NCBI GenBank assembly: GCA_017614375.1
Contig: JAGABZ010000001.1
Span: 124,001-188,000, forward strand
Direction: 5' to 3'
Source: Spirochaetales bacterium
Lineage (GTDB): Bacteria > Spirochaetota > Spirochaetia > Sphaerochaetales > Sphaerochaetaceae
Length of the DNA stretch: 64,000 nucleotides
The notes beneath the pieces were generated by a model. The model was not told where the DNA came from and made no database searches. It saw only the letters and a program-made list of their open reading frames with translations. Shown here piece after piece: positions 16,671 to 26,600 of the stretch. The stretch's first letter is position 1, and every line of letters begins with the position of its first letter. The position numbers were made by a program, and so were the translations under genes.

Positions 16671-17570
16671 TTACTTGGACCACTCGTTGATCAGTTCCTG
16701 GATTTCTGCGTAGTTCTTGTCATCACCTGCGGTATGACTCGACCTTGATTTGTATACGGCCTGGGCGTACTGGAGAATCACCAGGGCCTCCTGCCGGTCA
16801 CTCATGCCTGAAAGCTTCGTCTTTGTCCAGATCGGCATGGCATCAGCACCCTTTGCGCCTTCGTAGTAGGCATACTTGTCAAAGTTGCTTTTCTTCTCCT
16901 TTTCCCAGTTCTTCTGCATCTTGGCAATTTCTTTTGCCCTCTTGTCGGCGGACCAGTTGCGGTTGTAGAGCATCTCGGCCAGAGCCTTGTAAGTGCCGCC
17001 GTATATGTATTTGGCGGGGATTGTCTCACAGGCGATTCTCATGTAACTGATTGCGGCGACGGAATCTCCGCCGAAGATTCCCGGGACTGCGTCATTGAGG
17101 ACTCCCAGGGTGTACCAGGCCTCGGAGCAGTCAAGGACATTGAAATCGTCGGTGATGACCTTAAGATCGGCCTTCATCGGCTTGACCTTTCCCAGAGAAT
17201 CCATGACCCCCTTGGTCTGACCGTAGCGTCCGATATTGGCGCACTTCCAAAGGTATGCCTGGTAGTTGGGCTTTGCCTCTATTGACTTGAGGGCGTAATC
17301 CTCACCCTCGGTGTAGAAGGCGAACCTGCCGGTCTTGTCCTTTTCATCCAGCGCATCTCCCAGATCGACGCAGACACGGGAGAGTCTCCAGAGCACTTCG
17401 GCCTTTTCCTCAGCGCTGTTTGCTCCCTTCAGCATTGTCTGAAGGGTGTCATAGACAAGCTTGTAATCGGTTCCGGAATCATATAAATCATCGACAGAAT
17501 TGAAATCAAGCGCGAACAGGGCCATGGCGGCAACCAGAAACACAACAAGCAACAAAACCGGTTTCTTCAT
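16671..17570 (-). CDS. periplasmic TPR-like protein
   Basis: A 299-residue protein with an N-terminal signal peptide (MKKPVLLLVVFLVAAMALFA, no lipobox Cys) and alpha-helical TPR-like segments, including AEVLWRLSRVCVDLGDAL, SIEAKPNYQAYLWKCANIGR, and IFGGDSVAAISYMRIACETIP. The G-G-D-x-x-x-A pattern is seen in several periplasmic TPR proteins, including T-components of TRAP transporters in treponemes, but no TRAP genes are nearby, so this is only a resemblance. ATG at 17570 has GGAG eight bases upstream. It precedes the MBL lipoprotein unit in the same orientation with a 125-base gap. Confidence 0.7.
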   Translation of the reverse strand: MKKPVLLLVVFLVAAMALFALDFNSVDDLYDSGTDYKLVYDTLQTMLKGANSAEEKAEVLWRLSRVCVDLGDALDEKDKTGRFAFYTEGEDYALKSIEAKPNYQAYLWKCANIGRYGQTKGVMDSLGKVKPMKADLKVITDDFNVLDCSEAWYTLGVLNDAVPGIFGGDSVAAISYMRIACETIPAKYIYGGTYKALAEMLYNRNWSADKRAKEIAKMQKNWEKEKKSNFDKYAYYEGAKGADAMPIWTKTKLSGMSDRQEALVILQYAQAVYKSRSSHTAGDDKNYAEIQELINEWSK

Positions 17571-17624
17571 TTGTCATCTCCGAATCGCAGAATCCCGACC
17601 GATGCCGGGGATTTCCGTGTTTTG

Positions 17625-17650
17625 TACAATGATAACACGGAACGACAATC
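17625..17650. promoter_or_regulatory. inverted repeat upstream of the TPR gene
   Basis: CCGTGTT and AACACGG flank 12 bases that include the palindrome TTGTACAA. It lies 55 bases before the TPR-gene ATG, overlapping the only weak promoter-like hexamers seen there. It could be an operator or a leader hairpin; nothing distinguishes the two. Confidence 0.4.
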
Positions 17651-17718
17651 AGGTGCGAAAAAAGAGCGTTCAACAACCAAGCTGCTGCCTGAGGGCGGAT
17701 TGGAGAAGCCGGGAAAAG

Positions 17719-18414
17719 TTAATTTCTGTCTGTCAGTGCCTTGAGCGGAAAACCGGCAAGGACGACGGCGGCGCATTGACGGCCTTTAAGGCAATCAAGC
17801 GCCGAGATGACACTCGCGCCGGTGGTCACCACATCATCTATGACCACAACAGGCCTTTCCGGCGGCAGGACCGAAAGGTCGACTGAGAACATTTTTCCCG
17901 CCACCTGCAGACGTGCCTGTCTGTCCAACCGCTTCTGCTGGTATCCGCCGATGCGTTTCAGTGCACAGACTGTATCGAAAGGCATTTGGGACGCAATCAG
18001 TTTCATCTGGTCGAAGCCCCTTTTCCGCCTGCCCTGGTAACTGGCCGGAATCGGGACAATCACAGGCGGACTGAGCGGAAACAAAGCCCTGACCGCCCGG
18101 GTGTACAAGGTCGCAAGCGGTGAAGCGATTTCCCTCTTTCCCGTGTACTTCAACTCCTCAATCAGGTACCTCGTCAGGCCGGCAAACGGAGAGAGCACCA
18201 TGACTCTGGTTCCGCCGACCCCGCCGCAGAACCTGCACGGGAAATCCTCCCAGGGCAAAGGGTTGCTGCATGCCGGACAGCGGGTGAAAAAGTTGTCGTA
18301 CAACTCCCCTTTCACCCTGTCCAGACAGCCAGGGCACAGAGGTCCCCCCGAAGCCTTTCCGCAGACGCAGCAGCTGTCCAGAAGGAAAGAAGAGATAATG
18401 GCGGTTCTTCTCAT
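17719..18414 (-). CDS. comF: ComF-family phosphoribosyltransferase
   Basis: ComF proteins combine an N-terminal zinc-finger region with a phosphoribosyltransferase fold and act in DNA uptake or fork restart. Visible here are the Cys pairs CCVCGKA, CPGC, CPAC and CRFC in the first 70 residues, RRKRGFDQ, the family's R-x-x-R-G-F-[DN]-Q motif, and VVVIDDVVTTGAS, the PRPP-binding loop. ATG at 18414 gives 231 residues; a TTG seven codons earlier is possible. It follows mutS by 63 bases and is the last gene of the tamB-bamA-mutS unit. Confidence 0.92.
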   Translation of the reverse strand: MRRTAIISSFLLDSCCVCGKASGGPLCPGCLDRVKGELYDNFFTRCPACSNPLPWEDFPCRFCGGVGGTRVMVLSPFAGLTRYLIEELKYTGKREIASPLATLYTRAVRALFPLSPPVIVPIPASYQGRRKRGFDQMKLIASQMPFDTVCALKRIGGYQQKRLDRQARLQVAGKMFSVDLSVLPPERPVVVIDDVVTTGASVISALDCLKGRQCAAVVLAGFPLKALTDRN

Positions 18415-18477
18415 CAACCCCACTATCCGCGCCAAAAGGCGTTTCGCTGAAAGAATCCGGAACTTTTTTTCCGGAGA

Positions 18478-21066
18478 TTATTCCAAGGCTTTGGCCATCT
18501 GCCTTAGTTTCTCAATCTCGATCATAGCCTGTATCGGCGTGGACGCGTCGGGGTTGAAGGAGAGAATCTCATCGATGATTTCCCTGGATTTGACCCATTT
18601 GATCCGGTTTTCCTCAAAGTCGTCTCCTCCGGAGGTTTCCTCTGCGCAGAACAGTGTGTCGCTGACGGCACCGCCGTAATCGGCGAAATGCTTGCGTCCG
18701 AAGGCGGCAGCGTCCTTGATCACACTCTGTGGGATTCCGGCCATCCGGGCCACATGCAGGGCATAGGATGAACTTGCTGAACCCGGAACGAGTTTGCGCA
18801 GGAATGTCACGCTTTTGGGGCTCTCACGGACTGCCAGGGTGTAGAGGGCCATTCCGGTGGTATCCATACCGGCCAGTTCGTGGAAATGGGTCGCAAACAG
18901 TGTCTTCGGGCCCTTGTTGAGCAGGTAGCGGATAATTGACCAGGCGATGGACATACCCTCCTGGGCGCTTGTTCCGCGGCCGATTTCGTCCATGATGACC
19001 AGGGACCTCCGGGTACAGGAGCGCAGGATGAAGGCCGCCTCCTGCATCTCCACGAGAAAGGTCGACTCGCCTTTTGCCAGATTGTCCGACGCGCCGACCC
19101 TGCAGAAGATACTGTCGGTCAAACCTATTTCAGCGCTTTTTGCCGGCACGAAGCTGCCCATGTGGGCAAGCAGGACAATCAGGGCCGTCTGGCGCAGATA
19201 GGTCGATTTTCCCGCCATGTTCGGGCCGGTAATCAGAAAGAACCTCTCGTCCATCATCGTGTCGTTCGGAACAAAGGCTCCGGGTTCCAGATGGTCCTCG
19301 ACCACCGGGTGGCGGCCGTCGGTAATTCTGAGCACATCATCCGAAACCACCGAGGGCCGGCAGTAACCGGCCTCAAGAGCCTTTGCAGCGAAGCTCTGGA
19401 AACAGTCGAGAACGGAGATGAAACGCCCCGTGTCGTTCAGCTGCAGATTGATCGCCGCTGTGCGGTTCAGAATTTCCTCGTAGAGTTTCCTCTCCCGCTC
19501 CTCCGCCAGACGCTCAGCTTCCTGACTGCCCGCTTCAAGTTCCGACAGTTCGGTGGTCGTATAGCGCTCCCCGTTGACCAGGGTCTGGCGGCGGATGAAG
19601 TAATCCGGAACCTTTGAAGTCTGTGAGCGGGAAACCTCCAGAACATAGCCGCAGACGCGGGAATTGACGATTTTAACGGTGGTAATCCCCGTCTCCGCCT
19701 TGATCTTTTGCAAATACCCGTCAAAAAGCTCGGAACTGTGCCGGACCATTTCACGGTATCCGTCCAGCTGGCTGTCATAACCGTCGACAATCACCGCGCC
19801 GGAGACGAACGGCCCGTTGCACTCCTCGCTGATTGAGCGGTCGATCGCGTCCATCAGGGCGCTCAGCTCCCCGAGGGCGGCGTTGTCCAGACCCGGAGGC
19901 AGAATCGAGGCATAGCGCTCCGGGGCAATCGAGAGGATTGAGAACAGACAGCCCAGCGTCTGCTTGATTCCGACGAGGTCCCTGGGGATGGAGCGCTTGA
20001 GAGACACTCGGTTTGCCAGCCTCTGGATATCCAGACAGGAGCGCAGGATGTCGCGCACCCTGTGTAGTTCGTCAGGGTTTGAGACGAAATAGCCGGTCCA
20101 GTCCTGCCTGAAGTTGATTTCCTCAATCCGAACCAACGGGAAACCCAGCCAGCTCTGAAGCAGCCTCTGCCCCTGGGCGGTTACTGTACGGTTTATGGAT
20201 TCCAAAAGCGAGTAGCGCCTGGTACGGTCCTGGATGTTCTCGGTGAGTTCCAGATTTCTTCGGGTCGCCTCATCGATTCTCATGTAGGCCAGTTCGTCGA
20301 CCACCGAGATGTTGAAATAACCGGTGGAAACGGGCTTTGCCGTATCCCGGACGTACTTGAGAATCGCTCCGGCAGGCCCGATGGTCTTTTCGTTCCCGCC
20401 CAGCCCGAAAGCCTCCAGCGATTTGGTTCCGGCGGTGGCACAAAGCAGTGAGTATCCGTCCTTGACGGAGAAATACTGGGCGGGAAGCTTGTCGATCATG
20501 CAGGGGCAGGCATCCAGTACAGCCCTCAGATCCGGCTTGAGGTAATACTCGTCGTCACAGACGAGAATCTCGGAGGGACGGATCTGCTGGAGCACCGTGG
20601 ACAGGGCGTTTACCGGGTCGGAGGCGTCCAGGGCCCTGAGCCTGAGGTCTCCGGTGGAGATGTCGCAATAGGCGCAGCAGGCACCGAACACGGCCAGAAG
20701 ATAGTTGAATGAACCGCCCTCCAGGAACTCCTGCTCGACAACCGTGGCCGGGGTGATTACCTGAATCACCTCCCGCCTGACGATCTGGTTTGTTGACGAG
20801 GGCAGTTCCATCTGCTCGCAGACGGCAATCTTCTTTCCGGCAGCGAGGAGCCTTTTTATGTAGTTTTTCGCCGCGTGGAACGGAATCCCGCACATCGGGC
20901 TGTCGTTGCGGTGGGTCAGAGTCAGGTTCAAGAGGCGCGACACCTCCCGGGCGTCGTCGTCGAACATCTCGTAGAAATCACCGAGACGGAAGAACAGAAC
21001 CTCCTCCCGGTACTTTTCCTTTACCGAGAGGTATTGCTGCATCAGCGGGGTGATTTCACGGGCCAA
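18478..21066 (-). CDS. mutS: DNA mismatch repair protein MutS
   Basis: MutS recognises mismatches and small loops and starts repair. The 862 residues begin with the mismatch-binding domain containing GDFYEMF (F31-x-E33), then the connector, lever and clamp domains. The ATPase carries GPNMAGKSTYLRQ (Walker A), VIMDEIGRGTS (Walker B) and LFATHFHEL. The length is normal for the family. The start codon is TTG at 21066, supported by AGGAG seven bases upstream. It follows bamA by nine bases; in Treponema pallidum a skp gene lies between these two, and it is absent here. Confidence 0.97.
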   Translation of the reverse strand: MAREITPLMQQYLSVKEKYREEVLFFRLGDFYEMFDDDAREVSRLLNLTLTHRNDSPMCGIPFHAAKNYIKRLLAAGKKIAVCEQMELPSSTNQIVRREVIQVITPATVVEQEFLEGGSFNYLLAVFGACCAYCDISTGDLRLRALDASDPVNALSTVLQQIRPSEILVCDDEYYLKPDLRAVLDACPCMIDKLPAQYFSVKDGYSLLCATAGTKSLEAFGLGGNEKTIGPAGAILKYVRDTAKPVSTGYFNISVVDELAYMRIDEATRRNLELTENIQDRTRRYSLLESINRTVTAQGQRLLQSWLGFPLVRIEEINFRQDWTGYFVSNPDELHRVRDILRSCLDIQRLANRVSLKRSIPRDLVGIKQTLGCLFSILSIAPERYASILPPGLDNAALGELSALMDAIDRSISEECNGPFVSGAVIVDGYDSQLDGYREMVRHSSELFDGYLQKIKAETGITTVKIVNSRVCGYVLEVSRSQTSKVPDYFIRRQTLVNGERYTTTELSELEAGSQEAERLAEERERKLYEEILNRTAAINLQLNDTGRFISVLDCFQSFAAKALEAGYCRPSVVSDDVLRITDGRHPVVEDHLEPGAFVPNDTMMDERFFLITGPNMAGKSTYLRQTALIVLLAHMGSFVPAKSAEIGLTDSIFCRVGASDNLAKGESTFLVEMQEAAFILRSCTRRSLVIMDEIGRGTSAQEGMSIAWSIIRYLLNKGPKTLFATHFHELAGMDTTGMALYTLAVRESPKSVTFLRKLVPGSASSSYALHVARMAGIPQSVIKDAAAFGRKHFADYGGAVSDTLFCAEETSGGDDFEENRIKWVKSREIIDEILSFNPDASTPIQAMIEIEKLRQMAKALE

Positions 21067-21075
21067 ACCGAACTC

Positions 21076-23613
21076 CTAGATCAGGCTGGTCGAAATGGCC
21101 AGAACGAGTTTCATGCCTCCGAACAGGCTGCCGTTGTCCCAGGCGAATCCCGAAGGCTGGGCGACATTGAACGTGGCGTTCTTGACCAGATAAAGACCGA
21201 TCGGGAAGCCGGTGATCTTGAGCTTTATACCGGCTCCGGCGGCAAACCACCAGCCCAGGCTGTTCCAGGAAGTGCCCTCCAGCGTGCCGTGCCCGGCGGT
21301 GGCCGAGGAGAAGACCTCGAAGTTGATCAGGTCGCGTACCAGGGGATAGGAGACCTCAAGCATGTTGTCCCAGAGGAAGGACAGACCGTACACGACGTCG
21401 AATCCGCGTCCGTTCGTCATGCCGTCGATATAGAGCATCTCGTATTTGGTCGCGCCCTCGCTGGCCGGATGCCAGGCCCAACCGGCCTCCCCGTCTGCCT
21501 TGTAGTACTGGGGGAGCATCATTTCCAGAGTTGAGGTCATGCAGAGCACGAGGTTGTTTGTCTTGCCGGTATCGGTGCGGTGGCTCAGCAGAGTCAGGTA
21601 GCCGGCGGCCGAGGTCGTCGACTTGATGTAGTTGGAAAGCCCGCCGAGTACTCCGCCGGCGTAGGTGAAGTTCTGGCTGAGGATGTAGCCCTTGGTCGTG
21701 TAGTAGATGTAGTCGCGTCCGTCCCACTGCAGAGACAGGGAAAGCTTGTTGGAGAACTGCCAGTCCTGACCGTATCTGAAGATAAGTTCCTCGTACGGAT
21801 TGTAGCGTTCCTTGTCATAAACTGCCTTGTTCAGGCTGACGGAGATTCCGGATGAGAGGGTCAGCCTGCCCGGTGTGAAGACAAATGTGTAACCTGTCGA
21901 GTAGCCGAGGGAGACTGTGAGCAGGTTGTACTTCATCAGGTAGGCGGACTCTGGCGACTTGTACCCGGAAGCCCTGTAGGCTTCGTAGCTTGAGTACCCG
22001 AGCGGCCATGCCTGGGTTCCGACCTTTCCGTCATCCCTGTCCGAGCCGATTCCCAGCTGGAGGCCGTCGCTGTGTATTGAGCGGGAGAATGCGGCTGAAA
22101 CGGTGTTGGACCATCTCTTGTCCCCGAACCAGTTGTTTCCGATCGATGCGGATACCGACTGGGTGTCCGGTGAAAGCGTGGTGGACAGCGACAGGGTCCG
22201 GGCGGTTCCGAAGAGGTTGCGGTTGTTCCACTGCAGGAATCCTGAAATCGGGAATCCCGAGACGTTGCCGCCGAATGTGGCTCCGAACTGGAGGTCCATC
22301 TGGTTGCCTTCGGTCAGATTGAACTGGACAACCAGTCCCTTGCCGTCCTGGTCCGGGACGATATTGTACGTCAGGTCGGTCAGCAGACCGGTGTTGTAGA
22401 GGTTCTGGAAGCTGCTCTGTAGGTCTGCGCGGGAAAACACCTCACCTTCCTTGAGGGTAAGCTCACGGCGGAAGACGTACTCCTTTGACTTTGTGATTCC
22501 TGAAAGGACTACGGCGGATACCGAGGCCTGGGAATACTCGGCGATGGTCATCGAGTAGGAGACGGTCAGGCCTTCTCCATCCCTGTTCTCGTTGCGCCTG
22601 TACTGCATGTAAACGTATCCGTTATCCCAGTACAGCTCGGCGATTGAGTTGCAGATCGTCTCCAGCACAATCAGGTTGTCCACATCACCGGGAGTCAGGG
22701 TAATGAGTTTGCTGATTTCAGCGTCGGAAAACACCGTGTTTCCGGTTACCTCCAGCCCCCCGAAGAACCACTGTTTACCCTCGTCAACGGTTATTACCAG
22801 CCGGACTTCCTCGTAGGCCTTGGGCTTGGCGCCCTCCTCCGGCTCAATCGTGACGGAACTGCAGTCGGTGATTTTGGCATCGATGTAGCCGTTCTGGAAG
22901 TAGAAGTTCTGAATGGTCTCAAGGTCAGCCTCGACGGCGCTTTCGTCCAGATATCCGTTGTTGAACAGAGATTTGGTCTTCTGGCTCATCTTGCTGCGCA
23001 GCACCTTGTCGGAAAACACCTCGTTGCCTTCGAATGCGATTTCCAGGACCTTTTTCTGGTTGCCTTCGGTTATGGTGTACAGCAGGTCCACGGTGTTGGC
23101 CTCTTCGTTGAGAGTGTACGAGGGCACGACTTCCACATAGTCGAAACCGCGGCTTCTGTAGAGCTCGGTTATGTCGTCGGAGACCTTTTTGAGCGTCGCG
23201 TCATTCGTTTCGATGAACTGCCCCACTGCCAGGGAAGTGATGGCCTCGGTGACGATGTAGTCCTTGAGCTTGACGTTTCCGGCGATTTTTATCGAGCCGA
23301 TGACGGGAATCTCGTGAAATGTGAAACGGATGGAGAGGTTTCCCGATTCCGGAATTATCTCGGAGTCGATGTCGATATACATCACCCCTTCCAGATCGTA
23401 GAGCTTGGCCACCAGTTCCAGAAAACTGCTGTCGGAGTACTGCCGCCCCTTGTACGGATATGTGATGTTGTCGACGGAAATCGCGGTGATGTGCTTCAAT
23501 CCGTCAAAGGTGAATTCCTGGATGATTTTCCCGGTTATGTCGTCGGAGGCCGCGAACAGCACCGAAACGGCGAGAACGGCTGTCAGCAGAACTGTTATGA
23601 AACGTCTTTTCAT
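21076..23613 (-). CDS. bamA: outer membrane assembly factor BamA (Omp85)
   Basis: BamA inserts beta-barrel proteins into the outer membrane. After a cleavable signal peptide (MKRRFITVLLTAVLAVSVLFA) come tandem POTRA domains: FDGLKHITAISVDNITYPYKGRQ, GSIKIAGNVKLKDYIVTEA, VLEIAFEGNEVFSDKVLRSK, FFGGLEVTGNTVFSDAEISK and a last one with VVLSGITKSKEYVFRRELTL. A C-terminal 16-strand-type barrel with GATFGGNVSG and GRDYIYYTTKG follows. The 845-residue length fits. ATG at 23613 has AGGGG upstream; the longer frame overlaps tamB. Its position after tamB indicates a shared envelope-biogenesis unit. Confidence 0.95.
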   Translation of the reverse strand: MKRRFITVLLTAVLAVSVLFAASDDITGKIIQEFTFDGLKHITAISVDNITYPYKGRQYSDSSFLELVAKLYDLEGVMYIDIDSEIIPESGNLSIRFTFHEIPVIGSIKIAGNVKLKDYIVTEAITSLAVGQFIETNDATLKKVSDDITELYRSRGFDYVEVVPSYTLNEEANTVDLLYTITEGNQKKVLEIAFEGNEVFSDKVLRSKMSQKTKSLFNNGYLDESAVEADLETIQNFYFQNGYIDAKITDCSSVTIEPEEGAKPKAYEEVRLVITVDEGKQWFFGGLEVTGNTVFSDAEISKLITLTPGDVDNLIVLETICNSIAELYWDNGYVYMQYRRNENRDGEGLTVSYSMTIAEYSQASVSAVVLSGITKSKEYVFRRELTLKEGEVFSRADLQSSFQNLYNTGLLTDLTYNIVPDQDGKGLVVQFNLTEGNQMDLQFGATFGGNVSGFPISGFLQWNNRNLFGTARTLSLSTTLSPDTQSVSASIGNNWFGDKRWSNTVSAAFSRSIHSDGLQLGIGSDRDDGKVGTQAWPLGYSSYEAYRASGYKSPESAYLMKYNLLTVSLGYSTGYTFVFTPGRLTLSSGISVSLNKAVYDKERYNPYEELIFRYGQDWQFSNKLSLSLQWDGRDYIYYTTKGYILSQNFTYAGGVLGGLSNYIKSTTSAAGYLTLLSHRTDTGKTNNLVLCMTSTLEMMLPQYYKADGEAGWAWHPASEGATKYEMLYIDGMTNGRGFDVVYGLSFLWDNMLEVSYPLVRDLINFEVFSSATAGHGTLEGTSWNSLGWWFAAGAGIKLKITGFPIGLYLVKNATFNVAQPSGFAWDNGSLFGGMKLVLAISTSLI

Positions 23614-23636
23614 GGCTACCCCTGAATACTTATCAA

Positions 23637-26600
23637 TCAAAACTGGATGCTCCGAGTTACACTGAAGCCCATAGTATCGAAAATCTCGAAAACCGACAAC
23701 TCTCGGGGCTGGGCAAAGACGGTAAGGCTTCCCAGCGGAGTGTCCCATTCGACGCTGATTTCGACGTCGAGCCACAGGTCGTTGCTCAGGAACGTTCCCC
23801 CGTCCCTGGACCCGGCCGAAGCGGCGTTCAGGCTCAGGGTCGTCTGGAGGAAGATGTCGTTCCACATGTATTTCCCGGCGAATATGCTCGTCCCGTTGAG
23901 GTACTTCGAAATCGGCGTCAGATCCGACCCGAAGATGCTCCCCGGAAGGGCGTCTATCACTATATTCTGAAGAAGGTTGGTCCGGATCGAGAAGATATCC
24001 AGACTCAGCGCGTTCTTGATTACGCTGGTCAGTCCGAGGTTCGCCTCGCCCGTCTGGAGGATGCCCAGCTTGCCTACAGCCTCGGCGGCGCTGACGGTGA
24101 GCGAGGCCAGCGAGGACAGCGAGATGCGGTTGTTGAAGGTCTCCGTGGAAATGATGCTCTCACCCAGCAACTGGAGGATTTCGGACTCTCCCAGCGAGGG
24201 AACGCTGGTGAAATACGGGTTGATTGAGGATAATGTGGAATTCTGTAGATTCAGATATATGTCCACCTTTCGCCCGGAGCTGTCGTAGTCTCGCATCTTG
24301 GCCTTAAGGCTGATTTCCATGGTGAGGTTGCCGTCGGCATCTACCAGGGAGCCTCCGGGGAAGTTTATGTTGCCCTCGGTGATGAGGAAGTCCTTTTGGA
24401 AATAGTAGACCTCCCCTCCCTTGATCGACAGGTCGCCCCCGATGACCACCTCACCGTCACGGACGCGGTAATCGGCGCTGATCGACGCTCCGTCGGCTAT
24501 CGAGATGCTCATAATCGGGTTGTCCTGGGTCGGATAGTAGATTGTATTGTTCTGTTTGAACACCACGTCAAAGGTCATGTCGGACGGACTGTTGTTCTCG
24601 TAATACCACTGCGGCACCACCCTGTCGGCCAGGCTCATGTCGACAACCATGTCCTCCAGAGTGATGCTTCCGCGCAGATACGGGTATGAATCGGAACCGA
24701 TGTGGACCTGGCCTCCGACCTGGGCGAACGCGTCCAGCGAAATGTCGGTCACCGGCACCCACAGCGGCATCGTCACACCCTCAGGCAGAGTGATGCAGAC
24801 ATCGTAGGACAGATCGTCCAGACGCGCCTGGGCGGTGAATTCCCCGTATACACGCTCGTGGGTCTTTTCGTTGTAAACTTCCAGTCTGGCAGACGGTGAT
24901 ACCGCCTGGGTTCCCACGACGGCCACATAGGGATTGCTCAGCGTAAATACGATGTCGGGAATCCAGAACACGGAAAGGGAAACCTTGTCCGGATAGAGTG
25001 AACCGTACAGTTGGACCGCGCTCAACGGACCGGTTGCCGTGAAGCCCCCGTGAACTACCCCGCCCCTTATCGGGACCGAGGCCATGCTGACCACCTCGTT
25101 GAGGATCAACAGCGGCAGGCTCAGATCGGAAACCTCAATGTCCAGATCATCGAAGTCCAGTCTGCCCTCTGCCTTGATTCCGATCCCGAAATCCGGGTCT
25201 ATACGGATTCCGGCCTGTCTGTCGGCGAATGAGTAACTTATGTCGATAAGGTCACTTGCCGCGCTGAGCACACCATCCGACAGGCCGAGGGCGACCTCCT
25301 GAGGGGCGAATCTGAAATCACCGGCCTCAAGCTTTTTCAGGCTGAGGCTGCCGCTGAGCGTCGACAGGGCGGATTTGAAATCCGCTTTGTAACCGAGAAT
25401 GTCGGCAGGGTTGTTCCTGAGGATCTCTATGGCTCCGTCAATCAGTCCGGCCAGTTCCCCCAGTCCGACCTTCAGCGAAAGAGCGGCCGAGATGGCCTTG
25501 TCGGCATCGGAGAGGTGCTGCATCAGCGATGCATCCAGGTTGATCCCGGCGGTGCCGGTCTGCCGGTCAAAGAAAACCTCCGTCTGCTTGAGCGAGAAGT
25601 CCTCCAGGCTGGAAACCATGTTGGCCAGACTCAGGCTCCTCTCGTCCATCACGATGTCAGCGGCGATGTTGAGTTTGCCCGAAGAAAAGGTCAGGTCACC
25701 GAAAAGCGACCCGCCGACCCTGCCGAGCAGGTGCACTCCCGCCGTGGCATTCATCCCAAAACGACCGAAGGAGAAATCCTCCAGATTGAACATCAACGTG
25801 TTGCCGGTATAAGAAGCCCTCAGGCTCTCCCCTGCCTCACTCTGAAGCGACAGTGCCACGACAAGCGACGAGAAGTCAAACTTCATCAGGCTCCGGTAGT
25901 CATCATAATTGACTGACACAGAGCCGGTTATCAGGCTGTCTCCCTTTGGCAGAACAGCGATATCGTCAATCTGCAGAGAATTGTCGTCCAGATGCAGAGA
26001 GAATCGCAAATCCGAAAACGGGCCTCCGCTGAACTGAAGATCGGCGATGTCCAGGCCGATATCCCCGTCCGAAGTGTCGTACTGCCCGGCCAGGATGAAA
26101 GAAACAAGCCAGTCCTTTCCGTTGGGAAAGACAATGTTGAAATCCTCCGCCGTCAGTCCGACAGAGGCTTTCCCGCCCGTGTACGAACCGTCCAGGACTA
26201 TCCCGTCGGACAACCCCCAGACAGTCGAACTATTGAGATCAATCCCCAGGGTAATCGGATAAGTTCTGCCGTAGCTGAGAGTTCCGTCCACACTGAATGA
26301 GCGCGCCCCGGGCGAACTGATCTCCGCGTCCAGCACGAACTGCGGGTAGCGGTCAATCCTCAGCACCACGTTGTACGTATCGTCCTGCGTGGGCATCAAC
26401 TGCGCCGAGGCTATCTGTGAGGCATCCATCGGGCGCTTGAGCGATAGTGTTCCCGACGGGAGGTTGGACAAGGTCTGACCGGACCGCCTCAACAGCGAGG
26501 TCTCCACGGTCCCGTCGTAATCCAACCTGTAATCAGCCGAGGAAATAATCAGCTTGCCCACATCAATCCTGTCGGCCTCCACCGCCCCGTCAAAGGTTAC

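Noticed and set aside
16671-17570. TRAP transporter T-component
   Set aside because: Only general TPR similarity, no lipobox, and no TRAP permease or binding-protein genes nearby.
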